From Oscillospiraceae bacterium (GTDB taxonomy: Bacteria > Bacillota > Clostridia > Oscillospirales > Acutalibacteraceae): a stretch of DNA of 64,000 nt. The stretch is from contig SVQA01000008.1 of the NCBI GenBank assembly GCA_015065545.1, forward strand, positions 32,746 through 96,745. The letters are read 5' to 3'. The translations under genes were made by a program, and so were the position numbers. The notes below the pieces were generated by a model. That model made no database searches. It saw nothing but the letters and a program-made list of their open reading frames with translations, and was not told the origin of the DNA. Positions 39,695 through 49,159 of the stretch are shown piece by piece (the stretch's first letter is position 1; every line of letters starts with the position of its first letter).

Positions 39695-40440
39695 GAAAAA
39701 CATTAGTGTTTGCATCACGCAATACCAAAGAGATTCTCCGTGATGTGCTGACCCTTTTCTTCGGTGTGCTATTCCCTGTGGTTATACTTTTGCTTTTGAG
39801 TGCAATAAATGCAAGTATTCCAAAGGAAGCCGAAATGAATCTGTTTGACATAGAAAATCTTGTGCCCGGTATTGCAGTGTTCGGATTTAGCTTTATGTCA
39901 CTTTTTTCTGCAACCTTGGTATCTAAAGACAGATGTACAAGCTTCATACTCAGGCTCTTTACATCACCGCTTAAATCCTCCCAGTATATTGTTGGATATA
40001 CCTTGCCTTTGCTTCCTATGGCAATAGTGCAAAGTGTTTTATGCTATATTGTAGCACTTGTGCTGGGACTTGAATTTTCTGCAAATATCATCCTTGCAAT
40101 TGTTGCAAATATTCCTGCTATGGTGCTTTTTATCGCACTGGGACTTCTTTGCGGTACATTGTTTAACGACAAGGCGGTTGGCGGGGTATGCGGAGCCTTG
40201 CTTACAAATCTGACTGCATGGCTTTCGGGCACTTGGTTTGATTTAAAGCTTGTTGGCGGAGCGTTTGAGAAAATCGCAAATCTTCTGCCCTTTACTCACG
40301 CAGTAAATGCAGGCAGGTACGCACTCTCGGGAGAATATTCCCTGATACTCCCCGAGCTTTTGTGGGTGAGTGCCTATGCAATTTGCATTTTGATAATTGC
40401 AGTTTTAGTATTCAGCATCAGAATGAAGCAAGACAAATAA
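39691..40440 (+). CDS. ABC-2 type transporter permease
   Basis: 249 aa, 5-6 predicted TM segments, overlaps the ATPase stop by 4 bp. Confidence 0.85.
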   Translation: MRKTLVFASRNTKEILRDVLTLFFGVLFPVVILLLLSAINASIPKEAEMNLFDIENLVPGIAVFGFSFMSLFSATLVSKDRCTSFILRLFTSPLKSSQYIVGYTLPLLPMAIVQSVLCYIVALVLGLEFSANIILAIVANIPAMVLFIALGLLCGTLFNDKAVGGVCGALLTNLTAWLSGTWFDLKLVGGAFEKIANLLPFTHAVNAGRYALSGEYSLILPELLWVSAYAICILIIAVLVFSIRMKQDK

Positions 40441-40458
40441 ACAACATATCATATAGTA

Positions 40459-40496
40459 AAACACAGGTTGATTTTAAAACAATCTGTGTTTTTTAC
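40459..40496 (+). terminator. Rho-independent terminator
   Basis: AACACAGGTTG..CAATCTGTGTT TTTT. Confidence 0.7.
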
Positions 40497-40761
40497 TTAC
40501 AAGCTGTATTTTTTAGTAATTAAAACTACATATAGTAAGAAAAAGTTATTTTTATTACGCAAAATTTGATTGGGTAATTTCAATAACATAATATTTGATA
40601 TTTTGTTACAGTATACAAAATGAGCGAAAAGTACATAAAAAGCGGTACTTTGCGTTGCATAAGGTTTGGGGACGTAGTATACTTGTTGTGTATCGAGATT
40701 TTTGCAATTTTGCCATAATCTCAATTATTACATATTTTATATGTAAAGAGGAGGAATTGTT

Positions 40762-43278
40762 TTGAAAAAAGCAAAACGTTTCACAAAAAGAATCTTAGCA
40801 TCAGTGCTTATGCTTCTTATCCTGATGTCAGTTTCTTTGACAGGATTAGCATCGGTTTCTGCAGCAGACTGTGATGTTGCACAGACAGGAACTGATGTTA
40901 GAACAATCTATTTTTCAGATAACGGATACTGGAGCAATCTGTTTGCAGTTTATGCTTGGACAGAGGGCAGTGATGCATCCGAGTGGAAGCAATTAGATAA
41001 GGTGGAGGGAGTTGACGGCCTTTACAGTGTTGAGCTGTCATCTTCTTACACAAAGGCAATATTCTGCAGCAGATATTATCCCGGCTTTACCATGGATGCA
41101 GTTGATGAGAAAATCGGTGATATTGTTCTCGAGGAAGGCTACAATTATCTTTCTCTTACAAGCGATACCACGGCAGTTTGGGGATATTACAATACAGCAG
41201 ACCAGTCAGGTAATACCGCAGGTACACAGAAGGTTTATTTTACTCCCAACGAGGAGTGGACAGACATTCAGGGGAACCTTTACCACGATTTTGTAGTTCA
41301 TGCATACAGCGATGCAGACACCGACGGTGTACTGGTAGAATGCTCATTGGTTGAGGGTGCTGTAGGTCAGTATCCCTCTGTTTGGGCTGCAGAGGTTCCT
41401 GCAAGCTATGATAATGTGGAGTTCTTAAGAGCTGAGAGCACTGTTGAGAATGGCTGGTATGTTTGGGAAAAGACTGACGATCAGACAATCCCTGCCGACA
41501 GCAATCGCTTCACACAGCTTGAGGATTCACAGACAGGTACATGGAGCTACTATACAGAGCCTGCAGTTGGCCCCGAAACTCCTGATGACCCCGGTACCGA
41601 TACACCGGATAACCCCGTTGTTCCCGGTGAAGCTCAGACTCTGTATTTTACACCGGGTGCAGAGTGGCTCTTTTATGTTAAGGATAGCGAAGGCAGAATT
41701 TCCGTTGCTTCCAAGAGTGAGGGCGCAGAGTTTGTATGGCGTTTTGCTGAGGTAGTGTCTGAGGATGTTTACAGCGTAGATATTCCTGCAGAGGACACAA
41801 CTGTTATCTTTGGTGTGTCCTTCGGTGCAACTCCCGATTTGGCTCTTGCGAAGACCGATAGTCAGACGATCCCTGCAAACAGCAATTATTTCACACAGGA
41901 TAACGAAAATGCAAAGACAGGTACTTGGAGTACATACCAGAGCGGTGTGGCAGGAATATATTACAGTGTTGCTTTTGTTGATTGGGACGGTAGGCTCCTC
42001 AGTGCACAGGCTGTAATTAAAGGCGGCAGTGCAACTGCTCCCGAAGCACCCGAAAGAAAGAACGATTCCAGATACAGTTATACATTCAAGTGCTGGGATA
42101 AATCCTTTGAGAATGTAACTTCCGATATTATCGTAACGGCACAGTATGATAGCGTTGCACTTCCTCCTGCGGCTGTTTCTACAACAGGAAAGCTCAGAAT
42201 TGAGCTTGCGGGCGGCTCAAGTTTTACAATCGCAGTAAACGGCGGTGCAGCTCGTCCTCAGGGTTCAACTTATGTAAATACAAAAATGCCCATCGGTGCA
42301 ACCGTAACAGTAGTTGCAAACGCAACAAGCGGTATAGAGTTCATCGGCTGGATGGATGAGTATGGTGCAATTCTGTCACCCACAGATAGATACACCTTTG
42401 TGGCATCAGGCAATGATTACCTCAAGGCTTGCTATAAGACAGAGGTTGAGGGGGTTAACTCGGTTATCTTTAAAAATGCTAAGGCATCAGGCGGAAACGG
42501 TGCAATCCTCGATATGCGGTACTATGCTGCAGGTGATGAGATTACCTTTCCCTCTGCACCTTCTCAGGCAGGTTATACCTTCTCAGGCTGGAGTATGACA
42601 GCAGAGGATATTCAGCAGAAGCTCACAGCAGGTGAGGGCGTAACAGTTCTTGCTAACTGGGAAGTAGCAAAGGTTTACATCGACGTTACTGTTAACGGCG
42701 GCGAAATTTCAACAGCAGCCCAGCCAAACGGTCAGTACCTTGCATACAATGCACTTACAGTAGTAGCAGGTGAAGCTTCCGAAGGACAGAAGTTTGCATA
42801 CTGGACAGATGCTGACGGCAGAATTATGAGCTATGATGCAGAGTACAAGTTCTATCCCTCAAAGGACACAGAACTCACAGCTGTTTATGTATCAAGCGGT
42901 GAAACAGTTGTTAAGAAACCTCTTGCATTCATTGCAGGTGATCCTTCCGATATGGACACAGAGGCAATTATGTACACAATGAGCTGGGATATTGATGAAT
43001 CTATCGGTACAGTAACAGCGGCAGGTCTTATGTGGATAAACGAAGCAGATTACAATGAAGACACCTTCAAGCACGGCTCAGGAGACGGTAAGCTGTTTGA
43101 CCGAACATTTGCGGCTCAGTTTATTAAGCAAAAGAATACATACTCCATTAACAAGACAGGCAGTCTTTATGGTAACACCTACGTTGCATGCCTCTTTGTG
43201 ATTTATACAGATGCAGTAACAGGTGAGAGCGTAACAATCTACTCCGATCCCGCTGTTATCACAAAGCCTGCTCCCTAA
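40762..43278 (+). CDS. Secreted protein with three N-terminal starch-binding (CBM26-like) repeats, InlB-type repeats and C-terminal module; no catalytic domain seen
   Basis: Signal peptide; TIYFSDNGYWSNLFAVYAW.., KVYFTPNEEWTDIQ.., TLYFTPGAEWLFY..; then a region homologous to the C-terminal part of the 1-6380 protein. Confidence 0.8.
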   Translation: MKKAKRFTKRILASVLMLLILMSVSLTGLASVSAADCDVAQTGTDVRTIYFSDNGYWSNLFAVYAWTEGSDASEWKQLDKVEGVDGLYSVELSSSYTKAIFCSRYYPGFTMDAVDEKIGDIVLEEGYNYLSLTSDTTAVWGYYNTADQSGNTAGTQKVYFTPNEEWTDIQGNLYHDFVVHAYSDADTDGVLVECSLVEGAVGQYPSVWAAEVPASYDNVEFLRAESTVENGWYVWEKTDDQTIPADSNRFTQLEDSQTGTWSYYTEPAVGPETPDDPGTDTPDNPVVPGEAQTLYFTPGAEWLFYVKDSEGRISVASKSEGAEFVWRFAEVVSEDVYSVDIPAEDTTVIFGVSFGATPDLALAKTDSQTIPANSNYFTQDNENAKTGTWSTYQSGVAGIYYSVAFVDWDGRLLSAQAVIKGGSATAPEAPERKNDSRYSYTFKCWDKSFENVTSDIIVTAQYDSVALPPAAVSTTGKLRIELAGGSSFTIAVNGGAARPQGSTYVNTKMPIGATVTVVANATSGIEFIGWMDEYGAILSPTDRYTFVASGNDYLKACYKTEVEGVNSVIFKNAKASGGNGAILDMRYYAAGDEITFPSAPSQAGYTFSGWSMTAEDIQQKLTAGEGVTVLANWEVAKVYIDVTVNGGEISTAAQPNGQYLAYNALTVVAGEASEGQKFAYWTDADGRIMSYDAEYKFYPSKDTELTAVYVSSGETVVKKPLAFIAGDPSDMDTEAIMYTMSWDIDESIGTVTAAGLMWINEADYNEDTFKHGSGDGKLFDRTFAAQFIKQKNTYSINKTGSLYGNTYVACLFVIYTDAVTGESVTIYSDPAVITKPAP

Positions 43279-43307
43279 TTGAGCTGAATTTTAAATTAAT
43301 ATAGCGA

Positions 43308-43342
43308 AAACGCACAGGGTTTATGTCCTGTGCGTTTTTTTT
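43308..43342 (+). terminator. Rho-independent terminator
   Basis: AAACGCACAGG-gtttatgt-CCTGTGCGTTTTTTTT. Confidence 0.85.
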
Positions 43343-43368
43343 GCAGATAAACGATATTGATTTTGTGC

Positions 43369-44880
43369 TTAATAAATAGTTACATATTCGTCGTTGCGAC
43401 CCTCGTAGACCTTGCCCTGATTATCGTATTCACCCGTATAGATATAGGTTGTTTCAAAATCTCCCAGTAATTTAAGCAGTTCGTCACGGTTAATAGGAGA
43501 ACAGGTGTTTGAGTCGGGTTTTACTATAAAATAGGCATCGTCAAAAAGTATATCGAAGCGATTTTTTGAAGGGGTTTCATAACTCCATTTATAGAACCAG
43601 GAAACCTGAATGATTCCCACGATGCCCTCTTCGGTTTTGGCATACCAAGGAAAGATTCCGTGGATGGTGTTTTCCATATTCTCAAAGCCTTCTATGTGGG
43701 GCGGAGTGATTTTGCCTGCTTCAAATTCTTCGCAGATTTTAGTGAATGCAGGACGAAGCATTGGCGGGAAGATAAGCTCTGTTTCGTCAAAGCTTGCGGT
43801 GGTGCGTTCTGCTTTATAGGGATATATAGTTATGGTTTCATTGGTTGGAATGCCGTCTATGAATCTTCGGAAGACTACCTTTTCCTCTTTGCGTGTATAT
43901 GCAGTAGAATAGTATTCGAACTCGGGAACATACAATCCGTTTTCCGTGTTTTTCAAATATTCAAGTGCCAGTTGGGCTTTGTACGAAAAATCTGAGAAGG
44001 TCTGGACGAAAAAGTCATTTTGGAGATACCCTGACCAAGTATTGTTGCGAAAGCGTTGTTCTGTGACTTCAAGAGTGCCGATTTCCTTTATTATATGCTC
44101 TCGGTTTTCTTCATTGTGCCAACCGGAGCCGCCGCTGAAGCCTTCTGTTGATTCGTAGAGTCTGGGGTCAAAGTTTCCGTTTTCGTCAAAGGCGATCATA
44201 TCACCGCCACCGGCATTACTCGTAAACGGAAGTCCGTAGCAACCCAATAAGACCATATCAAGCACAAGGGGACAGTCCTTTTTTATGTTGTACATAACAG
44301 AATAGTCGTAGCCATATTGAACTACATCGGAAATCACAAATCTGTCATATATAGAAAAGTCGGTAAAACACCCCTCGGGTATCAGAAAATAAAACTCTTT
44401 GGGTATGTCATTGCCATGCAAAACCTCCAAGGTTTCCATTTTAAGAATCATATACTGTGTATTTGAGCGGTCATAGAAAGTATAAACATCAGGTAATGTT
44501 TCTAAAAGTCTTACTGTTATAGCGGCAAAAGGATGGTATTCCTCAGCCAAAGCCGTATTACCGCCTGTCCCGTCACTCGAAAGTGCAGGACTGCCATAAT
44601 TTATCGGTGACTGTGAAGAATTTTGAAGCACATCGAATGTTATGGAGTTGTCTGAATCAGGAGTAATAACCGGGTTGGGTATAGCAGGCGGTTCGGTTGG
44701 CTTTTTTACAATGCCGATTACTGCCGCTGAGATAAGCAGAAGACACAGACAGGCGGCAAGGAGTTTAATGGGGGTATGGCGATTTTTCTTTTTTGTTTTG
44801 AGTGTAGTGATATTTTCCGATTCTTCAATGAATTTTTCGTCAATATCATTTAAAAGCTCAAAAAGTCGTTCGTTTTTCAT
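43369..44880 (-). CDS. Putative membrane anti-sigma factor-like protein with large extracytoplasmic domain
   Basis: N-terminal about 45 aa cytoplasmic part, one TM (PIKLLAACLCLLLISAAVIGIV), 430 aa extracellular; overlaps the upstream sigma gene. Confidence 0.65.
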   Translation of the reverse strand: MKNERLFELLNDIDEKFIEESENITTLKTKKKNRHTPIKLLAACLCLLLISAAVIGIVKKPTEPPAIPNPVITPDSDNSITFDVLQNSSQSPINYGSPALSSDGTGGNTALAEEYHPFAAITVRLLETLPDVYTFYDRSNTQYMILKMETLEVLHGNDIPKEFYFLIPEGCFTDFSIYDRFVISDVVQYGYDYSVMYNIKKDCPLVLDMVLLGCYGLPFTSNAGGGDMIAFDENGNFDPRLYESTEGFSGGSGWHNEENREHIIKEIGTLEVTEQRFRNNTWSGYLQNDFFVQTFSDFSYKAQLALEYLKNTENGLYVPEFEYYSTAYTRKEEKVVFRRFIDGIPTNETITIYPYKAERTTASFDETELIFPPMLRPAFTKICEEFEAGKITPPHIEGFENMENTIHGIFPWYAKTEEGIVGIIQVSWFYKWSYETPSKNRFDILFDDAYFIVKPDSNTCSPINRDELLKLLGDFETTYIYTGEYDNQGKVYEGRNDEYVTIY

Positions 44881-45437
44881 ATTGTATATCCCTCCTCGGT
44901 TAAAAATTCTTTCAGTTTATTTCTTGTTCGGGAAAGGATTTTATGTACATTGTTTTCGCTTGTACTGTATTTCTGTGCAATTGTGCTTGCAGGCTCAACG
45001 TGAAAATATCGGTTAATGAAAATGCATCGGTCACGACTGCTCAAAGAACGTAAGAATCGGTTTATGTGCGCTATAAGCTCTGTTTCCTCCAAGGCGGTTT
45101 CAACCTGTTCTTTTGCAGGCAGAAAGTCTTTGATTTCTTCCAGAGCAAGAGAAACCTCACCGCCGCCTCGCTTTTGTCTTGCTTTGCTTTTGTAGCGGTC
45201 AAAGGCAAGATTTCTCACAATTTTTGCGAGGAACATACGCAGAGAGGAAGGTGCTTTCGGCGGAATGCTGTTCCAGGTTTTAAGGTAAGAATCGTTTACA
45301 CATTCCTTTGAGGTTTCAAAATCGTGGAGAATATTGTCAGCAATAGAGAAACAGTACTTTCCGTATTTTTTGTCGGTTTCACGAATGGCATTTTCATCAC
45401 GCAGATTATAAAGAAAAATTATCTCCTTGTCTTCCAT
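44877..45437 (-). CDS. ECF-type RNA polymerase sigma factor
   Basis: MEDKEIIFLYNLRDENAIRETDKKYGKYCFSIADNIL..CVNDSYLKTWNSIPP..; region 4 LSSRDRCIFINRYFHVEPASTIAQKYSTSENNVHKILSRTRNKLKEFL. ATG at 45437 has RBS AAAGGAG. Confidence 0.9.
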   Translation of the reverse strand: MEDKEIIFLYNLRDENAIRETDKKYGKYCFSIADNILHDFETSKECVNDSYLKTWNSIPPKAPSSLRMFLAKIVRNLAFDRYKSKARQKRGGGEVSLALEEIKDFLPAKEQVETALEETELIAHINRFLRSLSSRDRCIFINRYFHVEPASTIAQKYSTSENNVHKILSRTRNKLKEFLTEEGYTI

Positions 45438-45868
45438 TGTACATTCTCCTTTCCTTTTTCTCGGTGCCACCAATATATAAGACGATAAATATCTGTATTT
45501 CTGACATATTATAGCATAATTTTCTTTATAAATCTTTATATTGTTCGAAAACATAGAATGATGGTAAAGAGATATTACTTACAATAATAAAAATATGGCA
45601 GGCTGCTTCAAGCAATAAATCAGGCTACGCTAATAAATTTTTGAATATTTTGTGATGTTTTGATACTCATTATTGTTATATATTTGAAGAGACAATTACG
45701 AGGTTGCAAAAGTGAATTACATATTATAAAGGTAAGATGATTAAAACGCTCTGTCTCATAACAGAGAGACAGAGCCATTAAAAAGCTGTTTTGCATAATG
45801 TACATAATTGTTTGTAATTTCTGAAATTATGGTATAGTATGCTAAAATACATTAAGGGAGGAATTTTT

Positions 45869-48640
45869 GTGAAAAATTATATTAAAAAACCAAGAAAAAT
45901 AGTCGGCGTTTTGCTGTTATTACTGCTTGTTGTTTCAAATTTGTCCGTGTCTGTTATGGCACAGGAGGGCGAGAAAGCAGAGAACTTAACCGTTACTATT
46001 GATACGGGTGTTTCTGTTACCCTCAAGGATAACGACAAGGACTCGTATTACGACATTGGTTCTGCCGATGAACTGTATGCTTTTGCATCTGCTGTAAATG
46101 GCGGAGAATTAACTATCAACGGAGAGCTTACAGAGAATATCGTTGTAAACGAAGGCATTATGACCCGAGATACAATAGATGCAAGAGTCTGGACTCCCAT
46201 TGGTGCTGTTGGCTGTAAGGCTCTGGATTACACAGGCAACTTTGAGGGAAACGGCAAGACGGTGTCGGGTCTATATTACGATAATCTGTTTGTTGACTAT
46301 GTAGGCTTGTTTGGATACTCCAAAGGTATAATTAACAACGTAGGTGTTATTAATTCCTATTTACACGGCTCACATTATGTGGGCGCTGTGGCAGGTAAAA
46401 ACGAAAACAAGATTTATGGTTGCTACAGCGACAGCACAGTGCAGGGCGGACAGAATGTAGGCGGTGTTGCAGGTTTGTGTAAAGAGGCAGAAGAATGCTG
46501 CAATTACGGCACTGTTAAAGGTGACGATTTTGCTTTGAATCTAACAGAAGACGGCAACATTGATGACAGCAACCCTTATCCCGCCGGTGTAGGTGGTGTA
46601 GTCGGTAATTCCGATGAAATAGTATATTATTGCAAAAATTACGGAACGGTTAACGGTCGCTCAAGCAGTTCTTCTGTCGGAGGAATTGTTGGATATGCCG
46701 AACAGGTCGAGGACTGTGTAAATGAAGGAAATGTGTTCGGTGGCTCTATGTATACCGGAGGTATTGCCGGTCAATATTTGGATATATACAGATGTAGCAA
46801 TTATGCAGATGTCAGCGGTGGTTATTGGACAGGCGGCATCGGCGGTTACGGTGTGTTTATGGGCTATGGCGGTAACTCGGGAAAAGTTGAAGGTCATAAC
46901 TATGTAGGCGGCGCAGCAGGCGAATGCAAGGGAATTATTATGATAAGCAATTCGAATGATGTTGAAGGCTATGAGTACACAGGCGGTATTGCAGGTTATT
47001 GTTATTCACATGTGGATTTTGCTCTCAATTCAGGAAATGTTAAAGGTACGAACTACACAGGCGGTCTTTTAGGTTATAGTGGGAATGGTAACATTTATTT
47101 AAGTAACAACATAGGCAAATCAGTCAGCGGAGAAAACTATGTGGGCGGTATTGTCGGCTGTTATGAGACGGATTCTTCCTATCCTGCATTGTATACATCT
47201 TATAATCTTGCGGATGTAACAGGAGAGAATTATGTGGGCGGTCTTGCAGGCAGTGCTTATGGTGCTATAAAAAATGCTTACAATGCGGGGTCTGTAGTTG
47301 GCGAAAGCTATGTGGGCAGTGTTGCAGGTGAAATTGACTTGCAGAAACAGATTGAAGAGTATCCCGGAATTCTTACAGAAATAGATGTATATTATCTCAA
47401 AGCAAGTGCAAAGAACTCTGATGGTGAAGATATGGGCGGAGTAGGTGTTTATTACGAACACACCGCTGAAAATCAGGTTGCCGAGCTTGAGGAATTCTCT
47501 TATCTTACAGAAGTGACCGCAGAGGATTTTGCCTCGGGCAAGATTGCATATCTGCTCCAAAGCACACAGGAGTATGAAGTTTGGGGTCAGAATATTGATA
47601 ACAACAGACCTTTAGCGAATTATCCCGAATTAAGTAGTGCAACGGTTTACGGTGTTGGTAACTGCGTGGGAGATGTTGTTGCTTACAGCAACACAGAAGG
47701 CAAGAACTTGGGTCATAACTTCAATGACTCAGGTGTATGTAAATATTGCTATACTCTCAAAGAGGGGGAGCTTGCAGGTGTTGTGGGTTACAACCTGAGC
47801 CTTGCAGATACACTGGAGGTTAACTATTATGTAGCCGTTGACGAGAGTGCATTCGAGGACGAGGAAGCCAAGGTTGTGTTTACTGTTGGCGAGGGCGACA
47901 AAGCCTACACAATAGAAAGACCCTTGAGTGAGGTAGCAACAGGCTTTGCTGCTCGCAGCCAAAGCGGACTTTATGCCTTTACCTGTGATGTTGCCGCAAA
48001 AGAGGTAACTGCCACAATTAAAGCAAAACTCATAGCAAACGGACAGGAAACAGAATTCCCTGAGTATTCGGTAATGAGCTATGCCGAGACAATTCTTGCT
48101 GACAGCGAAAATTACGCTGATGCAGCTGAGCTCGTAAAGGCTATGCTCAACTACTCTGCCAGTGCTCAGCTTTACTTTGATTACAATACAGAAAAGCTTG
48201 CAAACAGCACCGAGTATATGACCGACGAAGAAAGAGTAGTTAATAAGGATATTGACCTGAGTGAGTATGAATTCAAGCTCACAGGCGAGGCAGAGGGTGT
48301 AAGCTATTACGGCTCTGCGCTTGTGCTTGAGTCCGAAACAGCAATCAAGAATTACTTTGTATTGGATGAAACGGTTGATGTTGACACCTTGACTGTTACC
48401 ATCGGCGGTGAAGAAGCAGAGCTTACAAAGAACGGAAACCTCTATGCAGTGAAAATCGAAGACATCTATGCTCACAGGCTTGGCACAATGTACGAGGTTA
48501 AGGTAGGCGATCTTACTCTTGAATATGGTGCAATGAGCTATGGCTATGCGGCTATGGGCAAGGGCAAAGAAGCTCTTAAAGATACAATCTGTGCACTTTA
48601 TAACTACTATCTCACAGCTGTGGAGTACAGAAATAAATAA
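45869..48640 (+). CDS. Secreted GLUG-repeat protein with about 300-aa C-terminal module
   Basis: GTG 45869 with RBS aagggagg. Repeats such as NYVGGIVG, YTGGIAG, YVGGVAG. C-terminal module paralogous to the 59129 protein. Confidence 0.85.
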   Translation: MKNYIKKPRKIVGVLLLLLLVVSNLSVSVMAQEGEKAENLTVTIDTGVSVTLKDNDKDSYYDIGSADELYAFASAVNGGELTINGELTENIVVNEGIMTRDTIDARVWTPIGAVGCKALDYTGNFEGNGKTVSGLYYDNLFVDYVGLFGYSKGIINNVGVINSYLHGSHYVGAVAGKNENKIYGCYSDSTVQGGQNVGGVAGLCKEAEECCNYGTVKGDDFALNLTEDGNIDDSNPYPAGVGGVVGNSDEIVYYCKNYGTVNGRSSSSSVGGIVGYAEQVEDCVNEGNVFGGSMYTGGIAGQYLDIYRCSNYADVSGGYWTGGIGGYGVFMGYGGNSGKVEGHNYVGGAAGECKGIIMISNSNDVEGYEYTGGIAGYCYSHVDFALNSGNVKGTNYTGGLLGYSGNGNIYLSNNIGKSVSGENYVGGIVGCYETDSSYPALYTSYNLADVTGENYVGGLAGSAYGAIKNAYNAGSVVGESYVGSVAGEIDLQKQIEEYPGILTEIDVYYLKASAKNSDGEDMGGVGVYYEHTAENQVAELEEFSYLTEVTAEDFASGKIAYLLQSTQEYEVWGQNIDNNRPLANYPELSSATVYGVGNCVGDVVAYSNTEGKNLGHNFNDSGVCKYCYTLKEGELAGVVGYNLSLADTLEVNYYVAVDESAFEDEEAKVVFTVGEGDKAYTIERPLSEVATGFAARSQSGLYAFTCDVAAKEVTATIKAKLIANGQETEFPEYSVMSYAETILADSENYADAAELVKAMLNYSASAQLYFDYNTEKLANSTEYMTDEERVVNKDIDLSEYEFKLTGEAEGVSYYGSALVLESETAIKNYFVLDETVDVDTLTVTIGGEEAELTKNGNLYAVKIEDIYAHRLGTMYEVKVGDLTLEYGAMSYGYAAMGKGKEALKDTICALYNYYLTAVEYRNK

Positions 48641-48673
48641 ACTATAGTTATTCATAAATGAATCTCAATGAGC

Positions 48674-48703
48674 AAACCCCTCTGCTAAAAAAGCGGAGGG
48701 GTT
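48674..48703. terminator. Bidirectional terminator between convergent genes
   Basis: AACCCCTCtGC..GCgGAGGGGTT. Confidence 0.75.
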
Positions 48704-48733
48704 GATTCTATATATTCAAATATTCAATTATAC

Positions 48734-49159
48734 TTAAAGGTAAATGTTCATTTCTTTCATTTTGTTACGGATTGCTTTGTAGGCAGCTTCGGTATCTTCA
48801 ATATGAAGAACAGTAAGCTCAAAGGGGCACATACCGTCACCTTTGCGATTTGTAATTGAGCCAACCTCTGTGTCATACTCAACAAGGATGCCGTGCTTAT
48901 TCAGAAGATTCAAGGCGGGTGTGCTTATAACCTTTGCATATACGGCACAAACTTCCAGCATTACGTAAAGAAAAGCTGCACCCTTGCCTATAACCTTATC
49001 TGAAGCGGAAAAGGTTCTGAGGTCTTTGTTGGATTCCAGCCACGCTACAAGAGGTTTGACTCCTCTTTCAAAGGAGGTGTAAATAAGGTCATTTTTGCAC
49101 AGTACACAGGTGTATCCGCCTGATAAAAGCAATTGCTTTGATTTTTCTAAATCCGACAT
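48734..49159 (-). CDS. DUF1893 family protein
   Basis: YTCVLCKNDLIYTSFERGVKPLVAWLES..KVIGKGAAFLYVMLEVCAVYAKVISTPALNLLNKHGI. Confidence 0.88.
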   Translation of the reverse strand: MSDLEKSKQLLLSGGYTCVLCKNDLIYTSFERGVKPLVAWLESNKDLRTFSASDKVIGKGAAFLYVMLEVCAVYAKVISTPALNLLNKHGILVEYDTEVGSITNRKGDGMCPFELTVLHIEDTEAAYKAIRNKMKEMNIYL

